DNA of 64,000 nucleotides, taken from contig JAJEKV010000314.1 of the NCBI GenBank assembly GCA_021234155.1, positions 60,001 to 124,000 on the forward strand. The letters are read 5' to 3'. A model generated the notes under the pieces. It was given only the letters and a program-made list of their open reading frames with translations, did not search any database and had not been told where the DNA came from. Below, in pieces: positions 33,561 through 46,110 of this stretch; within the stretch, counting starts at the first letter, position 1; every line of letters begins with the position of its first letter. The position numbers and the translations under genes were made by a program. The stretch is from Isoetes taiwanensis (Eukaryota > Streptophyta > Lycopodiopsida > Isoetales > Isoetaceae).

Positions 33561-36500
33561 TGCAATAGAGAATGCAAGAACGTAAGAAGAGAAAGATCTG
33601 CTTGCCGGCATCTAGGTTGTGCCCCATGAAATTTTGGCCGCTGTCGACGACAATGGGTCTGGTGCATAGAGATAGGGAATATTCATCCCGGGTCCCGGAT
33701 AAACCACCTCAAGGATCTTACGCTTACTTTGGCAAGATAGGGGCAGGAAAATGAATTCTACGGGTATCGCCATCGACATGGAGGTGTCGCCGCAGAACAA
33801 TGATGACTTCCTCATCGACGTTGAAGACACCGTGAGATCGGACTTTTGTCCGTTATAAAGTTCCACTATCTAAGTACGAGCCATGTATGATGAGAACGCA
33901 AGTATAAAAGGAAAGCCCACATTCTTGGCGCCGTAAAGGATGGGTATTTGACTCATATGAAAGTTTAGAGCTTCGGGCATCAAATCAAGAACCGATATTT
34001 TGATGGCTACTACGGCTGTCGGGCCGATTGGATATTAGAGCACAAGCGAGAACAGGTCGAAAGCACATTCTCACGGAGTATCGGGGCAAAAAACCAACCT
34101 AAAGTGTATGCGATACTAAGTGGCTTAAGTCTAGATACAAGAAAGGTGAGACAAACAAAGCGCTGGGGCGCCAAGAAATGGAGCCCTGATACAGCTGATC
34201 AAGAAGGCGAGGACACCCGCTAAGGCTATTCACCGTAAAAGCCGCCACTAAACTTATATTCTGCGGGAATGAAGAGAACATCAAGGTCGCCTGGAGTCTT
34301 TGCCAAGAGGACCAGCCGTCTCAAGAGGAACCCCCAAGCGCATACGGGAAAGATTTAGGTGGTCCGTCAAGAGGCGCAATAGGGACGCGTTATCACAGAG
34401 CCCAAAAAACTTCGAGAGGAGTCATTGTCTTCTTCTTCATCTGAAAAACCCGAGAGTAGCCGGCGGTCGTGAAGTTCACTCCATCCCGTGGCGGCGCCAC
34501 TCGTGAGAGCGTATATGAGTTGTCACAAAGCGCCATAGCAAGCATCGCTAATGTGGAGAGAATCTACCCCGGGGGGGGCCGAGATTGAAGTCGATGTGTT
34601 CAAGATGCATAAAGCCCGCAAATATGACTTGTAGGGTCATAAGTCCGAAACACTTGGACACCTCTCTACGTAATCGCTTATCGCCCATCGGATGCACCCT
34701 CCCCGCTGATGTCGTCGCCGCTCGATCCACGCATGTATGCAGCAATAAAGTGGAAGAAGTCGAGGATCCGCAAAATGCGAATCACCGATTGTTAATGGCA
34801 ACTATCGACCCACGGTTGCTCAACCGCTTGTCACACAAGCTTTGGCATGGCCTCACGAAAGGAAGCACCCTGGGCGTAACCGATATTCTTTTCTATGCCA
34901 AAGGAAATGCCAGTCCGGCAGAAATCTCGCGACAATCGAATGCGTGCGTGTAAGCCCGGAGAATAATGACATAACAAAGAAGACTATACACGGTGAAGTA
35001 TTTTTGAAGAAATTCGCCAGCCTTAGTAACCAATGGGCATTCTACGGGGAACCCCACGTAGGCAAACGCGGGCACTCCGTCCGGTGGAGCGTGATTCTCG
35101 TAAAGTGCACTACCACCATTACTAGTTCCCTATCCACAAGTTGAAATTTCCAGCCCGCCCAATTTCACTGCTAACACTCTTTTTCAAATTAGAGCCCAAT
35201 TTCCTAACGGCGCTAAAAAGGCATTTCGCCCAATTTCGAACGTTTCGGGGAAATTGAAGCGCTTATAATTCACGAGTGTCGGATGATCTGAAGAAATTGG
35301 GCGGGCCCAATTTGCGTCGCCGACTTTGCAAACAAATTAAGATGATGTGTGCGCGCCTTATCCGTGCCTTCTTTGTCATGCGAGATTGGAAAGTTTCAGC
35401 CGCAAAATCGATTAAGAAGTCAACTATGCGTGACTACACGACTACTTTGTATATCTTGGACACAGTCGTGGGAATATGTGCAACCGAAGTTGCCCGGCTT
35501 ATTCTACGTAAGACCGGTTGAAGGACGAGAAGGGAGAAAAATTGAGGTGAAGGATAGGCTTAGACTTTTCACCAATAATTCCTCGCCGCCTATTAAAGTC
35601 CATGCATCCTCTAGATGCAAGGCTGCTGGAAGGAGATCAAGGATGGCACCACATTCCCGGGGAAGCAAGGATTATTGGGAGACGCACTATGAAAGTCAGA
35701 GCGGTGAGTGAAGAAGATTGGAACAATGGAGCGGCCCTTGTCGGGGGATACATGAAGGAGTCAAGAAACTTCCTTTTCAAGACATGGTCGCCTTGAGGCA
35801 AGCTCACCCCATATTCCCGCGGAGAATCTGATGCTTATGTTCGCAAGTAGCATGCAGTGGATGGGCGAGAAGGGACTTAAAGAGATGGAGAAGGAAAGCT
35901 CGTGAGTCCCTCTACAAACAAAGTAGACGAATATCTTCTAGGGCCGATTGAGGAGGGTGGCAAAACCTTTCAAGTGTTTCCACGCTAGTCCGGGAGGTTT
36001 GTGCGTGGGCGTGGTAAAAACACCGCCCGCTCATTGGATCGACGGATATAATGAAGAAATGGCCAAAGGAAGATTATGAAAAATTCCTTGACCGGCTAAA
36101 CGCGATGACGGACCAGCGGCTTTCTCGGGTAGCTATATTTATTACCCCGGACCGCCTCAATGAGTGCTTATCCGCCATGAAGACAATAGACGGTGGCGGC
36201 CGTGTTTGGGTTGGTTCCTACCAGGACCCTCCGGCCGAGCTGCGACTACCTCTAGAGTTCGAGAGTTGCAATGTCTTGTCGCGCTAATGTATGTTGCCGA
36301 GACGCTTAAATGCTCACGCCCATCAAGACAGAAATAAATATTTGCTTCGCCAATTCCGACCATCCAAAGCAATATGCTAAGTTTCCCAAGCATTTACGAG
36401 AAAAGCAGACATCGAAAAGAATTTGCCTGATCCGCGAGTGTGCAGCGGTATGCATTTTAAATTGGCGCCGCCCAATTCTTTGGTTGACTATCAATGTTTC

Positions 36501-37340
36501 TAACATTTGTTTTCGATGCGCGACTTATTGGCTGTATCGACCTTTGGTGCGACAAAGGGTGCAGCCAGTGGGGAGGATCTTGGTGCGTAATCGGTTGGAA
36601 AGTAGGGACGTGCACCTATCTAGTACGAAGTTGATCTTTGGAAGGTTGCAATCGTTTCGACTTCTTTTCGGTGGTGCTTTTAGCCGAAGGCGGTGGTGCG
36701 AGGGCTATAAAACATTGTCTTTTGAGCCGCAGGCAGAAGCTGGAAATTAAGCTTATACAGATATTCGAGCAACTCGATGTCATGTTAAGGCGAGAAAAAT
36801 CAAGAGCTTCGGGCACTACGAGAAGATAAAAAGGGAAAGAAGAAGGCCTCTACTTCCAAAATCGCTCCTCCTCGACTTCCTCGCCTCGAGACACCTTTGT
36901 CCGTTCTCGTCTACAACCATAAACGAAGTGCAATCAGTTGAGACGAGGACAAGAGCGATTCAAGTCAATCCGACTCAAAAGGGCGTGGCCCTAGGCTCTC
37001 CGGATTTGGAACTATTTAGGAGAAGAAAAACAACATCAACGCGGGGGCGGGGCTGGACCGGTGAATACTCGAGGACATGATTGAGGCGACCTCAAAGTTC
37101 GAGGAAGAGGTTGCTAGGAGCCCCGACTCTGTCGTTGTCATGGAAACACGGAAGGGGACAATCGGGGATGGAGAGGATGTGGTCCCCAACACGATGAGCA
37201 ATCAAGATGTAGAGGAAGAGGTGGCGAACACGTAAGACAATCAAGGTGCACATGATGAGAATGAGGAACTGGGGGGCGAAGATTTTATGCAAAGAATGGA
37301 ATTGATCAAAGAGGCAAAGACAACAACCTCAGCCCCGGCA
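33561..37340 (+). pseudogene. Degenerate coding sequence of unknown identity
   Basis: Several plus-strand stretches look like pieces of one broken protein-coding region: 33766-33856 (DMEVSPQNNDDFLIDVEDTV), 34585-34953 (LMATIDPRLLNRLSHKLWHG), 35602-35796 (GDQGWHHIPGEARIIGRRTM), 36051-36287 (KEDYEKFLDRLNAMTDQRLS), 36650-36829 (a basic helix rich in K/R) and 37078-37330 (an acidic, Glu-rich tail, NQDVEEEVANT, with one TAA). Stops and shifts separate them. I cannot assign a family. The basic helix followed by an acidic tail suggests a nuclear or nucleic-acid-binding protein, which is inference. AAATTGGGC palindromes interrupt the stretch. Confidence 0.3.
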
Positions 37341-38917
37341 TGGAGAACCCAGATAGGGATCATTCGGAAGATGTGCCTCCGCATCTAATGAGCGACTTAT
37401 GAGTTGAAAATACGTGAAATATGTTAATAACAATTGTTCATACTTCTTTTTGAAATGATAGCGTTGCACTCATTTCCCTTGTCTTAAATTTCTCTAGTTT
37501 ACTTTGCTAACTAAATTGGGCGCTTGGAATTTGGCTAACCCTTACAAACTATAGCCTTTTATTAAATTTATTTGACTCGCTATCCTCATAAATTGGGCGG
37601 GAGAGCCCAATTTCTGGGGCGAGTAAGCGCCATCAAACATGAAGTGAAGTGGAGCCGCAGTAAACGGTGGAGATCAAAGAGCATTTTCGAATTACCAGTC
37701 ACGTTACATTATATAATATTGACTATGCTTATTACATCCTTACAACATTATTATATCCTTGTCGGGTACATTAACATATCGAAAGTGTACAAAGAGTCAC
37801 TCGTCATCAACGCCGCCAGCAAAGCGATGCCATCCGACTCAAAGATCTGCCGATCGGAAGCCAATCTGGTGGACCACAACACGAGTGAGCTTCCTCGCAA
37901 TTACTCGCAGTCCATCCGCTTTGGACTGGAGCCATGGATCAAGACTAACACAGTCATATAGCAGCGGCAAATATCGTTGTAACTCAAGTAGCACTTGAAG
38001 GATCGGATGTTCTCCGGACGATCCGGCAAGGAAGCCATGAGAGATGAATCACGATGGAGCCGCTTTTATAGGCGTGAGAAATTATTGATGTCAATTGGCG
38101 CATATACTAGCGCGCCACAAAAACCGTATAAGGTACACCTATGACCACGCCGAAATTGGGCGGCGCCCATTTTAGCGCATCATTCGATATGAGCATTCAG
38201 GGGCAAAGTGGGCGGCCCAATTTCACAGGACATGTTGGACAAGTTGCACATATAGAAGACAAGTTGTACTAATACTTTTATCTCATAGATGATTCTGATA
38301 CCGATTACAACAAGATGACAAGCGTTCATTTAGGGGGACTCTTCCGAGTCATTTTCACGAGCACCCCAGCCGATCTTTCTATCATGTACATTTGATGCTC
38401 TCTATTCCATATCGGATGGATGATAACGTCGAAGGGATCAGGATAATGGCGAGGATTTAGAGATCGCGGGTCATCGATCTTCCATGGGTATCTCTCGTCA
38501 AGATCGCTTGAAGTTTTCGTGATTCATCTTGCGGTTGATGGAATCACGTTCAGACCAGACCGGAGACCACATGGCTAGGCGAAGGCCAAATATGATGGTC
38601 AAAATTGGTTTGAGATATATTTATACCCACAATCATTATTGAAGGTATTGTATAAAGATTATTGGATGTACACCGTATATACAACCAATAATGTCAATAG
38701 TCATCAATAATTCCTTGGCTATAAATATAGCTGCATTCGACGCCACAAAGACATTCCGGCGCCATGTCTCGCCATCTTCACAGCCCCATGTTGACACCCT
38801 TACTTGCCTTATGACCTATGACGATCTTTATGCTGCGAGTTGAAAGGGATCTCTCGATCCACGGGCGTATGGTATAGCTACCGGTCGAAGAAAGACTCCC
38901 CGTGAGTATCCCATCGA
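37341..38917. other. No gene recognised
   Basis: Holds four of the AAATTGGGC palindromes (37514, 37597, 38155, 38206) and short open frames without domains. Confidence 0.4.
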
Positions 38918-39470
38918 TCAGAGACATCGGATCGCCATTCTAGAATGGGGCGAGCATGCATGTTTTGCATGCATGCGCATTGGGCGATGCCCGCTCACAG
39001 TTGGGAGTTCGCTATTTTTAGGCGCGCTTTTCGCCCGACTTCTCATCGGGAGCTTCCTCTTCTTCTCTCGGCATACCTTATTCTCTTTGAACCCACCCTC
39101 CCCCCTTCTTTGTTATTGTATTTTTTATCGGATGGGCACGGAGCGTAATCAGCCCCTCCACTCACGGGAGGTTTGTTTTGTCTTGTTGTTTTGTTGGTGA
39201 TGTCTGCGGGATACAGGTTAGCGGCGGCATCTGTTTCGACTTTTCCATTAAATTAGGTTTTGGGAGCGATTTTTATGCTTTACGTTTGTCCAAGCCCCTT
39301 GTCGAAGGCTTATCACTAGGTTTTTCCTCAAAAACCGAAGTTACGGTTTTTAATCCCGTTGATAAGCTTTCTGCGGTACACTAGCCTTTGATCTCTATTA
39401 GCATTGTATTTTGTTGGGGTCCAAATGAAATAATTGGATTTCCCTTTTATTTTTTATGGGTAGTTCGTGA
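38918..39470 (-). repeat. Right arm of the 32-kb-spaced inverted repeat
   Basis: Reverse complement of 6390-6955 in the same order, with substitutions and numerous 1-4 bp indels. In plus orientation it reads from the palindrome CCATTCTAGAATGG through GCATGCATG, TATTTTTAGG and CCACCCTCCCCCC to the TTTTTCCTCAAAAACC fold-back block. Read this way it resembles a promoter and leader followed by a LINE-like 3' end. Confidence 0.7.
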
Positions 39471-40091
39471 TGTGATCATGTTACTATCCATATTGTGTGG
39501 GTTCCGGAGCGAGGCTTTTTGAGATTAATAGAATCACCAATAATTACAATCTATGACTCATGTATTTCATAACTTTATATGATATGATGATGTAACCGTG
39601 TTGTGCATGATTCTGTTGTTATGTTTCAGCTTGTTATCTTGGTTCTGATCTACGTTTTCGTTTTTCCTTTTTGCCTGAAGAAGGAAAGTGGGTGGCGCCA
39701 ATTTTCCTGAAAGTGGAAGCCTTCATGAAACTACCTTCAGGCCATCGAAGGGCAAAGAAAATGACGTCAGGTTTAGCTCGGAGGAGACTATTCTCGAAAA
39801 GAAAATGGCGGGAGTAAATTCCCGGAAGGAAAGTGGGCGGCTCAATTTCCTCTCGAAGGAAAAAGTGGGGCCCAATTTCCTCAGGAGGCCTCCATGAAAT
39901 AAGATATTACTATTCAGAAATTGCACGTCATTGGGATGTTCTCAATGTAGACAAAAACATTCTATTCACATAGGAATGGAGTACATGGATGGATTACGTA
40001 GATAATAATATCAACTAAACAACATCGCCGAAAAGCATAGGTTGAACAGAATGACAATAGATAATAATAGATAATATTAAACATGGACGTT
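39471..40091. other. No gene recognised
   Basis: Contains the last three dispersed palindromes, here framed as GGAAAGTGGGCGGCTC-AATTTCC-like units near 39685-39890. Confidence 0.4.
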
Positions 40092-40335
40092 TCAGTCAAT
40101 ATCCAGTTCCACCGCAATTAGATCCCCCAGTTGGAACTCTGATATGTCTTGTCGGCAGTACAGATCCAGCCAGTCATCCAATTCTGCCATCGGATAGGGA
40201 GTGCTGAGGATGAGTTTGATTACCAAAGCCACACGCTGCCTCTTTTCCTTCTTGTAAAGCTTCTTAAACAACGACCGGAAAGTGTTGTGCAGCCAAACAT
40301 CCTCCATTTTCAGCAACCTCTTCAGAGCTTCTGCC
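40092..40335 (-). CDS. Orphan exon of an unrecognised gene
   Basis: On the minus strand a TTTACAG acceptor precedes an 80-codon frame: AEALKRLLKMEDVWLHNTFR, SLFKKLYKKEKRQRVALVIK, LILSTPYPMAELDDWLDLYC and RQDISEFQLGDLIAVELDID, then stop. The mix of a basic helix, an amphipathic stretch and an acidic end reads like genuine protein and is free of stops. The frame is open for about nine more codons upstream of the acceptor. I do not recognise the family. It may be the last exon of a host gene captured by, or broken by, the repeats. Confidence 0.4.
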
Positions 40336-41229
40336 CTGTAAATATGGCGTTTCAAGGAAATCAAGCGACCTTCCCAGCTCTACCCCACCGCTAAGGTTAT
40401 CCCGCTCATCGCCATCCCTTCATCAACTCTCCACTGACAATTTAATGAGCTTCCGAAGTTGGCTTCTCATTTCTTCGTGCCATTTTGGTTTATCTCGTTT
40501 CGCACCTCAACCTCGAAGCTGATTAAGATGAGCTAATATTGGCTCTGGGCGATATGGCAATCGTGATTTCGCTCATTGTGAATCCATAGCCGCTACCGTT
40601 GGACCATTCGACCGCACGAATATGAATCTACACTATGCATTTTGCGTAATGTCGGGTACGCCGCGTGGCGACATCGCTGACGTATAGGCTTTACAGACAC
40701 AAACTCGGTTGGCACTTTTTGGGCTTTATAGATACAAGGCCTGCCATCCCACCTACCGCACACATTTTCAAAAATTTGCATCATTCTACTAAATAAAACC
40801 CTTATTTTCTAAAAAATCGGGTACATTTGGGAGTCATATGGACTCGGCCAAAGTCCACAATTAATGAAATTATGCTTAATCGGAATGGAGATGGAGATGC
40901 ACCCCATCTTTCTCCGTGTTGTTGTGTCATGGCGGAGGCAGACCTTCTCCTTAATACTTTCAGAGCTTGCATTCATGCGAAGAAAGAAATACAGAGGTCA
41001 ACGGTGATCCAATAGCCGGATGCAACAAATGAGCAACAATTACTTAAATTTATTTGTCTGTGGGTGTAGATTGCAAACTAGAATATGAGGAGATATAACT
41101 CTTAAATAGACATATTTTGGATTGAAGACTTTGAGAAATACTTAATTTTCTAGTAATACATTCTGGTTCATTTAACACATTAACACACAACTACTATTAA
41201 CATTATTAACACAAACTATTGCATTTGAC
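40336..41229. other. No gene recognised
   Basis: AT-rich sequence. A short repeat of AACACATTAACAC-like bases precedes the MITE fragment at 41230. Confidence 0.4.
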
Positions 41230-41495
41230 ACATTTAAATTAAAATCCCCCTTAAACCCCCTTTTGTTTGGGTGCATATTCACAAGGGGGGTTACTCCGGG
41301 CAACGAGAGCTGTCGAATGGGCATATTTGCCCTTTATTTCAAGACCTGGACCGTACATAGCGATCCTCGTTTGTGGGGTATGCATGTAACAAGTTTTTGT
41401 ATACTGTATATTAAGGTTTGCAAAATACTATAAGGTTTGAGAGAATGTACTTAATGGTGTTAATTTTGTACATGTATTGTAAATTCTTTGGGGCT
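41230..41495 (+). mobile_element. MITE fragment, same family as 23022-23363
   Basis: The left inverted end (AATTAAAATCCCCCTTAAAC, TTGTTTGGGTGCATATTCAC) and much of the body are present (GATCCTCGTTTGTGGG, CAAAATACTATAAGG). The right inverted end is missing; the sequence passes straight into a T-rich repeat after about 41495. A truncated copy. Confidence 0.75.
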
Positions 41496-44400
41496 CTACA
41501 GTTTTTTGTTTGTCACAACTCATATGGTGCATATCTTAAATGTATTTGTCACTTGGTCATTTTATTTCCTTAAATTATGTGCTTTGTCTAGCTTAATGGC
41601 TAAGGTTGGTGATATCATTTCCTTTGTGTGTTTCATCATTTTAGCTCACGGTCTGGGCTTGTTGATATGGTGCCATTTGAATCTTTTTCTAACGGTGAAT
41701 TACACATTGTTATTCTCATCTTCGTGCTTCTGGTTTCTTTTTGACAACATGTTTCCATGTTACTCTCCTTTTTGTGGACCATCCATTTTTCTTAGATTCC
41801 ACATTTTCGGATTATTGAAGGTCACCGTCTTTGTGGGGTGGTTGTTTTTGGTGTTAGTCTTGTAATTGGCATCATCTTGTGTCAATACGGTGCATCACAT
41901 TGCTTACATGACCTTGAGTTAGTTCTCATTTATTCACCTTTTCGTGTGGTTCTAGTTGTTTCACTTTGCTTGTTGTGCATTCCATTCCATTACTTTGCTT
42001 GGTCTTTTCATGTTGTCCTTTGCTCTAGATGTTTCCCCGTTGTTGCTCGACGTCGTTATCATGCTTTTGATATGAACTTGTTTCGTTGGATCAATCTTTT
42101 TGCTGCTTCAGTTTCTTTTTTAGCCTTGTTTGCTCTTTTAATTCCTTTATTTCTGTTTCTCCAAGTACCTTGTACTTTTAGGTATGTTGTTCCATTTGTC
42201 AGTAGTTTTTTATATTTGCGGATGCGTTACAGGATCGTCACTTGGGTACTCTCTCCTTTGTGTTACTCTGGTTTAGTTGGTTGATTGGTCTAACGGTATG
42301 ATTGTCTCATCTCCTTCTTTGCTCTAGATAACGTGTCATTTGTGGTTTGTTACATGGTTGCAATCTTCTCCAAGTGTTTCTCTTTTAGTTGTTGAGTCTT
42401 ATTATTTTACGAAGATCACGTCCACATTTGGGCAAGTGGCTATCCTTCTTTACTTCCATCATTTTGAATACATATACTTGGGTCCTTTCCTAGCTCCGTG
42501 TTGGAGTCATTCATTTTTGTGATCACTTGTATACGTTTTTAGTTTTTTGTCATGTTGCCTATTCTGTTTTGTTTATTTATTTATTTATTTATTTATTTTA
42601 ATTCTCTTTGTTCTCCATTAATTCCTTTGCTTTTTTGCTTCGTTTTCTTCAAATTTGTTTTACATTACCCATGCCACATTAGTGCAATCCACATTCCAAC
42701 AGTTTAACCTTTCCACCGTAGGTTTGTTGACCTCATTTTGTTTTCGTTTCTCCCATTTTGTTCTTGATAATCCACCCGTTCCTTCGGTGATGGTTGTCCA
42801 TTCTTTACTCCATTTGGTCCATTAGTCTCTTTAGCCTCCATCTTCTGACTTTTGCATTTTGTCCCTTTGTCATGCTTTGCCTCAGTTGCTCTTCGTTTTA
42901 TTGCCGTATTTCTGGTTTCATGTCCACTTTGCTATGGTTCTATTCCTTTTTACTCCTATTTGTGTTGTTGGCCCCTTTGCTGCCCTATGTGCTCCAGACG
43001 TCCTAGTGGATATGATCGTATATTTGGTGGGTGATATTGGCATTACATATTTTCTCTTCGTCAATTCTTTGTGGTTTCGTTCATTTAGGTCCTTTTGGCC
43101 TTCAACATTCAACATTCAACACAGTTAGTTTAATGCATATTTGGTCATATGCATCAGGTAGATAATGCTTGCACTACATGGCTTTTTGTTGTACTTTAGG
43201 CTTTATACATGTACGTATCTGGTTTTAGCTAATGCATTCTGCTTCTCTAATCCTTTTTAGCATTATAACTCATTTGTTTCATTTGATCTTTGATCCATGC
43301 ATAGGATATCATATATATTGTTCGTGGTTTTGTTGTTTCAATCATCGTACCTTTGTATGGACATCTGACGTTACCTCTAGCATTTCGCCAGTAGCTTTCT
43401 CTCGATTGTCGGGCCAGCAACTATTCCAATTGGCCATATGGGTTCTAGTTGTGTCCTTTTGCTTGGTAAGTTCTTGTTCATGACATTGTTTCATTAACCC
43501 GTTGTCCCTATGGCACTTTTCCTTATACTTTCATAAGTTCTTTTGATCCTTTTGCATGCCACATTTAGTCCTTTGCTTCAGATTAACTTTTGCTTCGCAT
43601 AGATATTGATCCCTTTGTGCCATTTACTCGTGGTTGGTACCTCTAGCTCCTTTTATGTCGTTGTTTTAATTGTTTCACTCGGGTCTTTTGCATAACTTTT
43701 CTATGCTTCTAACTGCAAGTTGTGCACCTTTGCCAAGTGCGCTAAAATTTTTTATGCTTAATCCAGTTTATCATAGTTGTCCTTTTTGCTCTAGGTTCTG
43801 TTTCTTTTCTTGATATCATCATTCCAGTTATTCTGTATTCCCTGGACATGTTTTGCTATTCTAATCCATCCATTTGCCATTGCTTCATTATCTAAATGTG
43901 CTTTTTTCCCTCCTTTGCTCATTTTTTTTCCATATTTTCCCTTTTTCCAAGTACTTATTGCCTTTTTCTCCATTTGTTCCAGTCTATCAGTCGATTTATT
44001 TGTTTCTAGGTGTTTTATATTGGGTCACTTGGGTCACTTGGGTGTTTGTTTCTATGTCTTTCGCATTGATCCTTTGTTGTCTCTATTTGTGAATTCACTC
44101 CACTTGTTCCATGTGTCCCATCAGCTTCATTTGTGCATTCTATTTTGTTGCAGTGACCTTTGTAGACTCGTTCCTCCCTTTCTTTATTCCACATTTTCAA
44201 TCGCTTTTATTAGATTCTACATGCTTCATTATGGGTTTGGTGCGCTCCATTTGCTATACACTCCTCATTATCTCGATAGCTCCATTTGATATCATTTCTC
44301 TATTTTGGTTGTGTTTGCATTGTTTCCTTAATTTATTTTATTTTTAGCTTCTTGTTCCGTTTAACTCTAGTGACATTATTACTATATTAGTCACATTGGT

Positions 44401-44817
44401 TCCTTCTTTGGTTTCTTTGTCTTCTTGCTCCTTTTCTATTGCTAGTTGGGATAGTTTGCTTTTATAGTATCTTTGTTAGTGTAGTATTTATTGGTACATT
44501 AGTCATTTGAGATCGTTACTTTGATGATGACATCATGTTCGTGGGCTCATTGTCTGTTTGTTGTTCCATAAGTTCCCGCCCTCATCTCTTCGCACTATTC
44601 CATTGTCTTCTTCATTCTTATGTTCCCTTTTCCATCTCTCATAGCATTCCTCCATCACGTTTCTCCTTCATTTTTATTCATTCCATTGTTTGCATTAAAG
44701 CATTACTTGCTCTTTTTGCTTCTTCATTGTTCCTTTGTTCTCTCTTCTCTTTTATCCCCCTTTTTCCTCCATTTTTTCTTAGTTTCCTCTTCCTTCATTT
44801 CACTCCGATTGTCGTCC

Positions 44818-44912
<95 letters not shown>

Positions 44913-45039
44913 ATCTATGCATTCTTTCCAAAGGACCTTGTAGACCTTCGTTTCCTCCTTTCTTTTATACTATATTTCTCTTTAGCTTCTCTTCCTTTTG
45001 GGTTTCCATGAGTAGTTTTTGAGTTTGTTCCTCTTCTAT
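41496..45039 (+). repeat. 3.5-kb pyrimidine-strand repeat of unknown class
   Basis: The plus strand is strongly T/C-rich for 3.5 kb and built from degenerate units with words such as CATTTGTTCC, CCTTTTGC and TTGTAGACTCGTT. Open frames seen here are by-products of low purine content. Embedded microsatellites are (TTTA) at 42571-42600 and (TCTA) of about 23 units at 44818-44910. The opposite-strand equivalent lies at 54717-57300. It has no protein domain, so it resembles the non-coding body of a large non-autonomous element. Confidence 0.6.
44818..44910 (+). repeat. (TCTA)n microsatellite
   Basis: About 23 uninterrupted TCTA units. The purity suggests a young, probably length-variable locus. 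Confidence 0.95.
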
Positions 45040-45995
45040 CGGCCAAGATATGTTATATGGGACCCATCCTAGGAATGCCATGGTTCTATTCATGACAAAC
45101 AATAGAACCGACATTCCTTGGATGGGGGACGTCCTTGTCACTCCTCCCATTTATTCACCTCTTCATTGTTCTATCGGCGTTCTCTTGAGCTAGATTTCTC
45201 CTTCTTCTCTATCGGTTCCCTCACCCTCCCTCCCTTGATGGTTTTTTTTTTTTTTTTCATTTGATCGTGTTCCTTAGTTCCTTTTCTAGGTCCTTTAAAT
45301 TTGCATTCTTTATTTCCTCAAAGATAGCTTTGTAGCCTCGAGGCATACTTATTGGTTTACTCTTTCTGCGGCATCTCGGTGTGGCATTGTAGCCTCGAGT
45401 CAATATTTATTATTCATATTTTCTCGGCGTGGCGCTGTTGCCTCCGAGATCATATTTATTGTTTTTTCTCGGCGTGGCGTTGTAGCTTCCGAGGCAGCAC
45501 TAATCGGTTGTTTTTTCCCGCGATGGTTATTCTGCGGATGGTTCCCGATTGGTCGGCTATTGTTTTCTTCCTCCGCGGTTCTCGAGCTCGAGTCTTTTGC
45601 CTATGGCATCTAACTCATTGACGGGTTATTTTTCTTTCAGCCTTGATTAGCGAGGATTGTTTAAAGGTCTTGGGGTTGCGGTAGTCGGTCGTGCTTCAAC
45701 TATTTGCTTGGGTTTCCTCAAAAACCTAAGAAGTTGCGTGGGTTCTTCTTCCCGATGAGGCGATCCAATGGGTCTTCTCACCTTTGCATCGACCAAGTGG
45801 CGGATAAAACCATCTTTTATGTTGTATTCTTCAGTATCATCATGCTCTCGATGATTATCTCATTTCGGAGCATTTAAAGTTCATATTTCCAAATTTATCT
45901 ATCCCTAGTGAGGGATCCATTTGTACTCAATGTTTTACAAAGCTCAATGAGAACACCACTTCACTTCGACCAAGATATGCCTATCATAGGACCGA
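45040..45995 (+). repeat. 1-kb unit of the inverted pair, copy X
   Basis: It starts with GGCCAAGATATG and CCCATCCTAGGAATG, passes through the hairpin, GGACGTCC, TTCTCTTGAGCTAGATTTCT, and a row of five or so units of CTCGGCGTGGC(A/G)(T/C)TGTAGCCTC-like bases (45300-45510). It ends with ATATGCCTATCATAGGACC, so the unit is bounded by direct repeats. The reverse complement of the same order is at 53697-54716. Confidence 0.8.
45063..45127 (+). repeat. Long imperfect hairpin
   Basis: Arms CCCATCCTAGGAATGCCA + TGGTTCTATT, against AATAGAACCGACATTCC + TTGGATGGG. The loop here is a decayed CATGACAAAC. It corresponds to the hairpins at 20166-20193 (core only) and 54617-54676. Confidence 0.8.
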
Positions 45996-46110
45996 CCATC
46001 GCCATTCGAGAAGCATCTCGAGAATTCATGCCTTTCAATGTGTTTCCTGGATGGAAGGCGTCTTTCAGGAGTCTTGCGAGAAATTGCCTAACAGTCCTAT
46101 GTACCACTTA

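Larger units (their letters stand above)
31110..39885. repeat. Dispersed AAATTGGGC / GCCCAATTT palindromes
   Basis: About twenty copies of a short inverted motif occur, with half-sites AAATTGGGC and GCCCAATTT and a 0-10 bp GC-rich centre. They lie near 31117, 31312, 31434, 31483, 32938, 33243, 33272, 33354, 33403, 35154, 35194, 35226, 35297, 36460, 37514, 37597, 38155, 38206, 39690, 39836 and 39868. Only related fragments (16.65-16.73 kb) were noticed elsewhere in the window. Spacing is irregular, so it is not a satellite. Confidence 0.8.

Noticed and set aside
6390-39470. A simple 33-kb transposon with terminal inverted repeats
   Set aside because: Arms resemble a LINE-tailed repeat and target duplications could not be verified, so it is kept only as a hypothesis.
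41488-45011. Many hydrophobic frames that look like membrane proteins
   Set aside because: The strand is pyrimidine-rich, which by itself gives Phe, Leu and Ser codons; no family motif is visible and frames do not connect.
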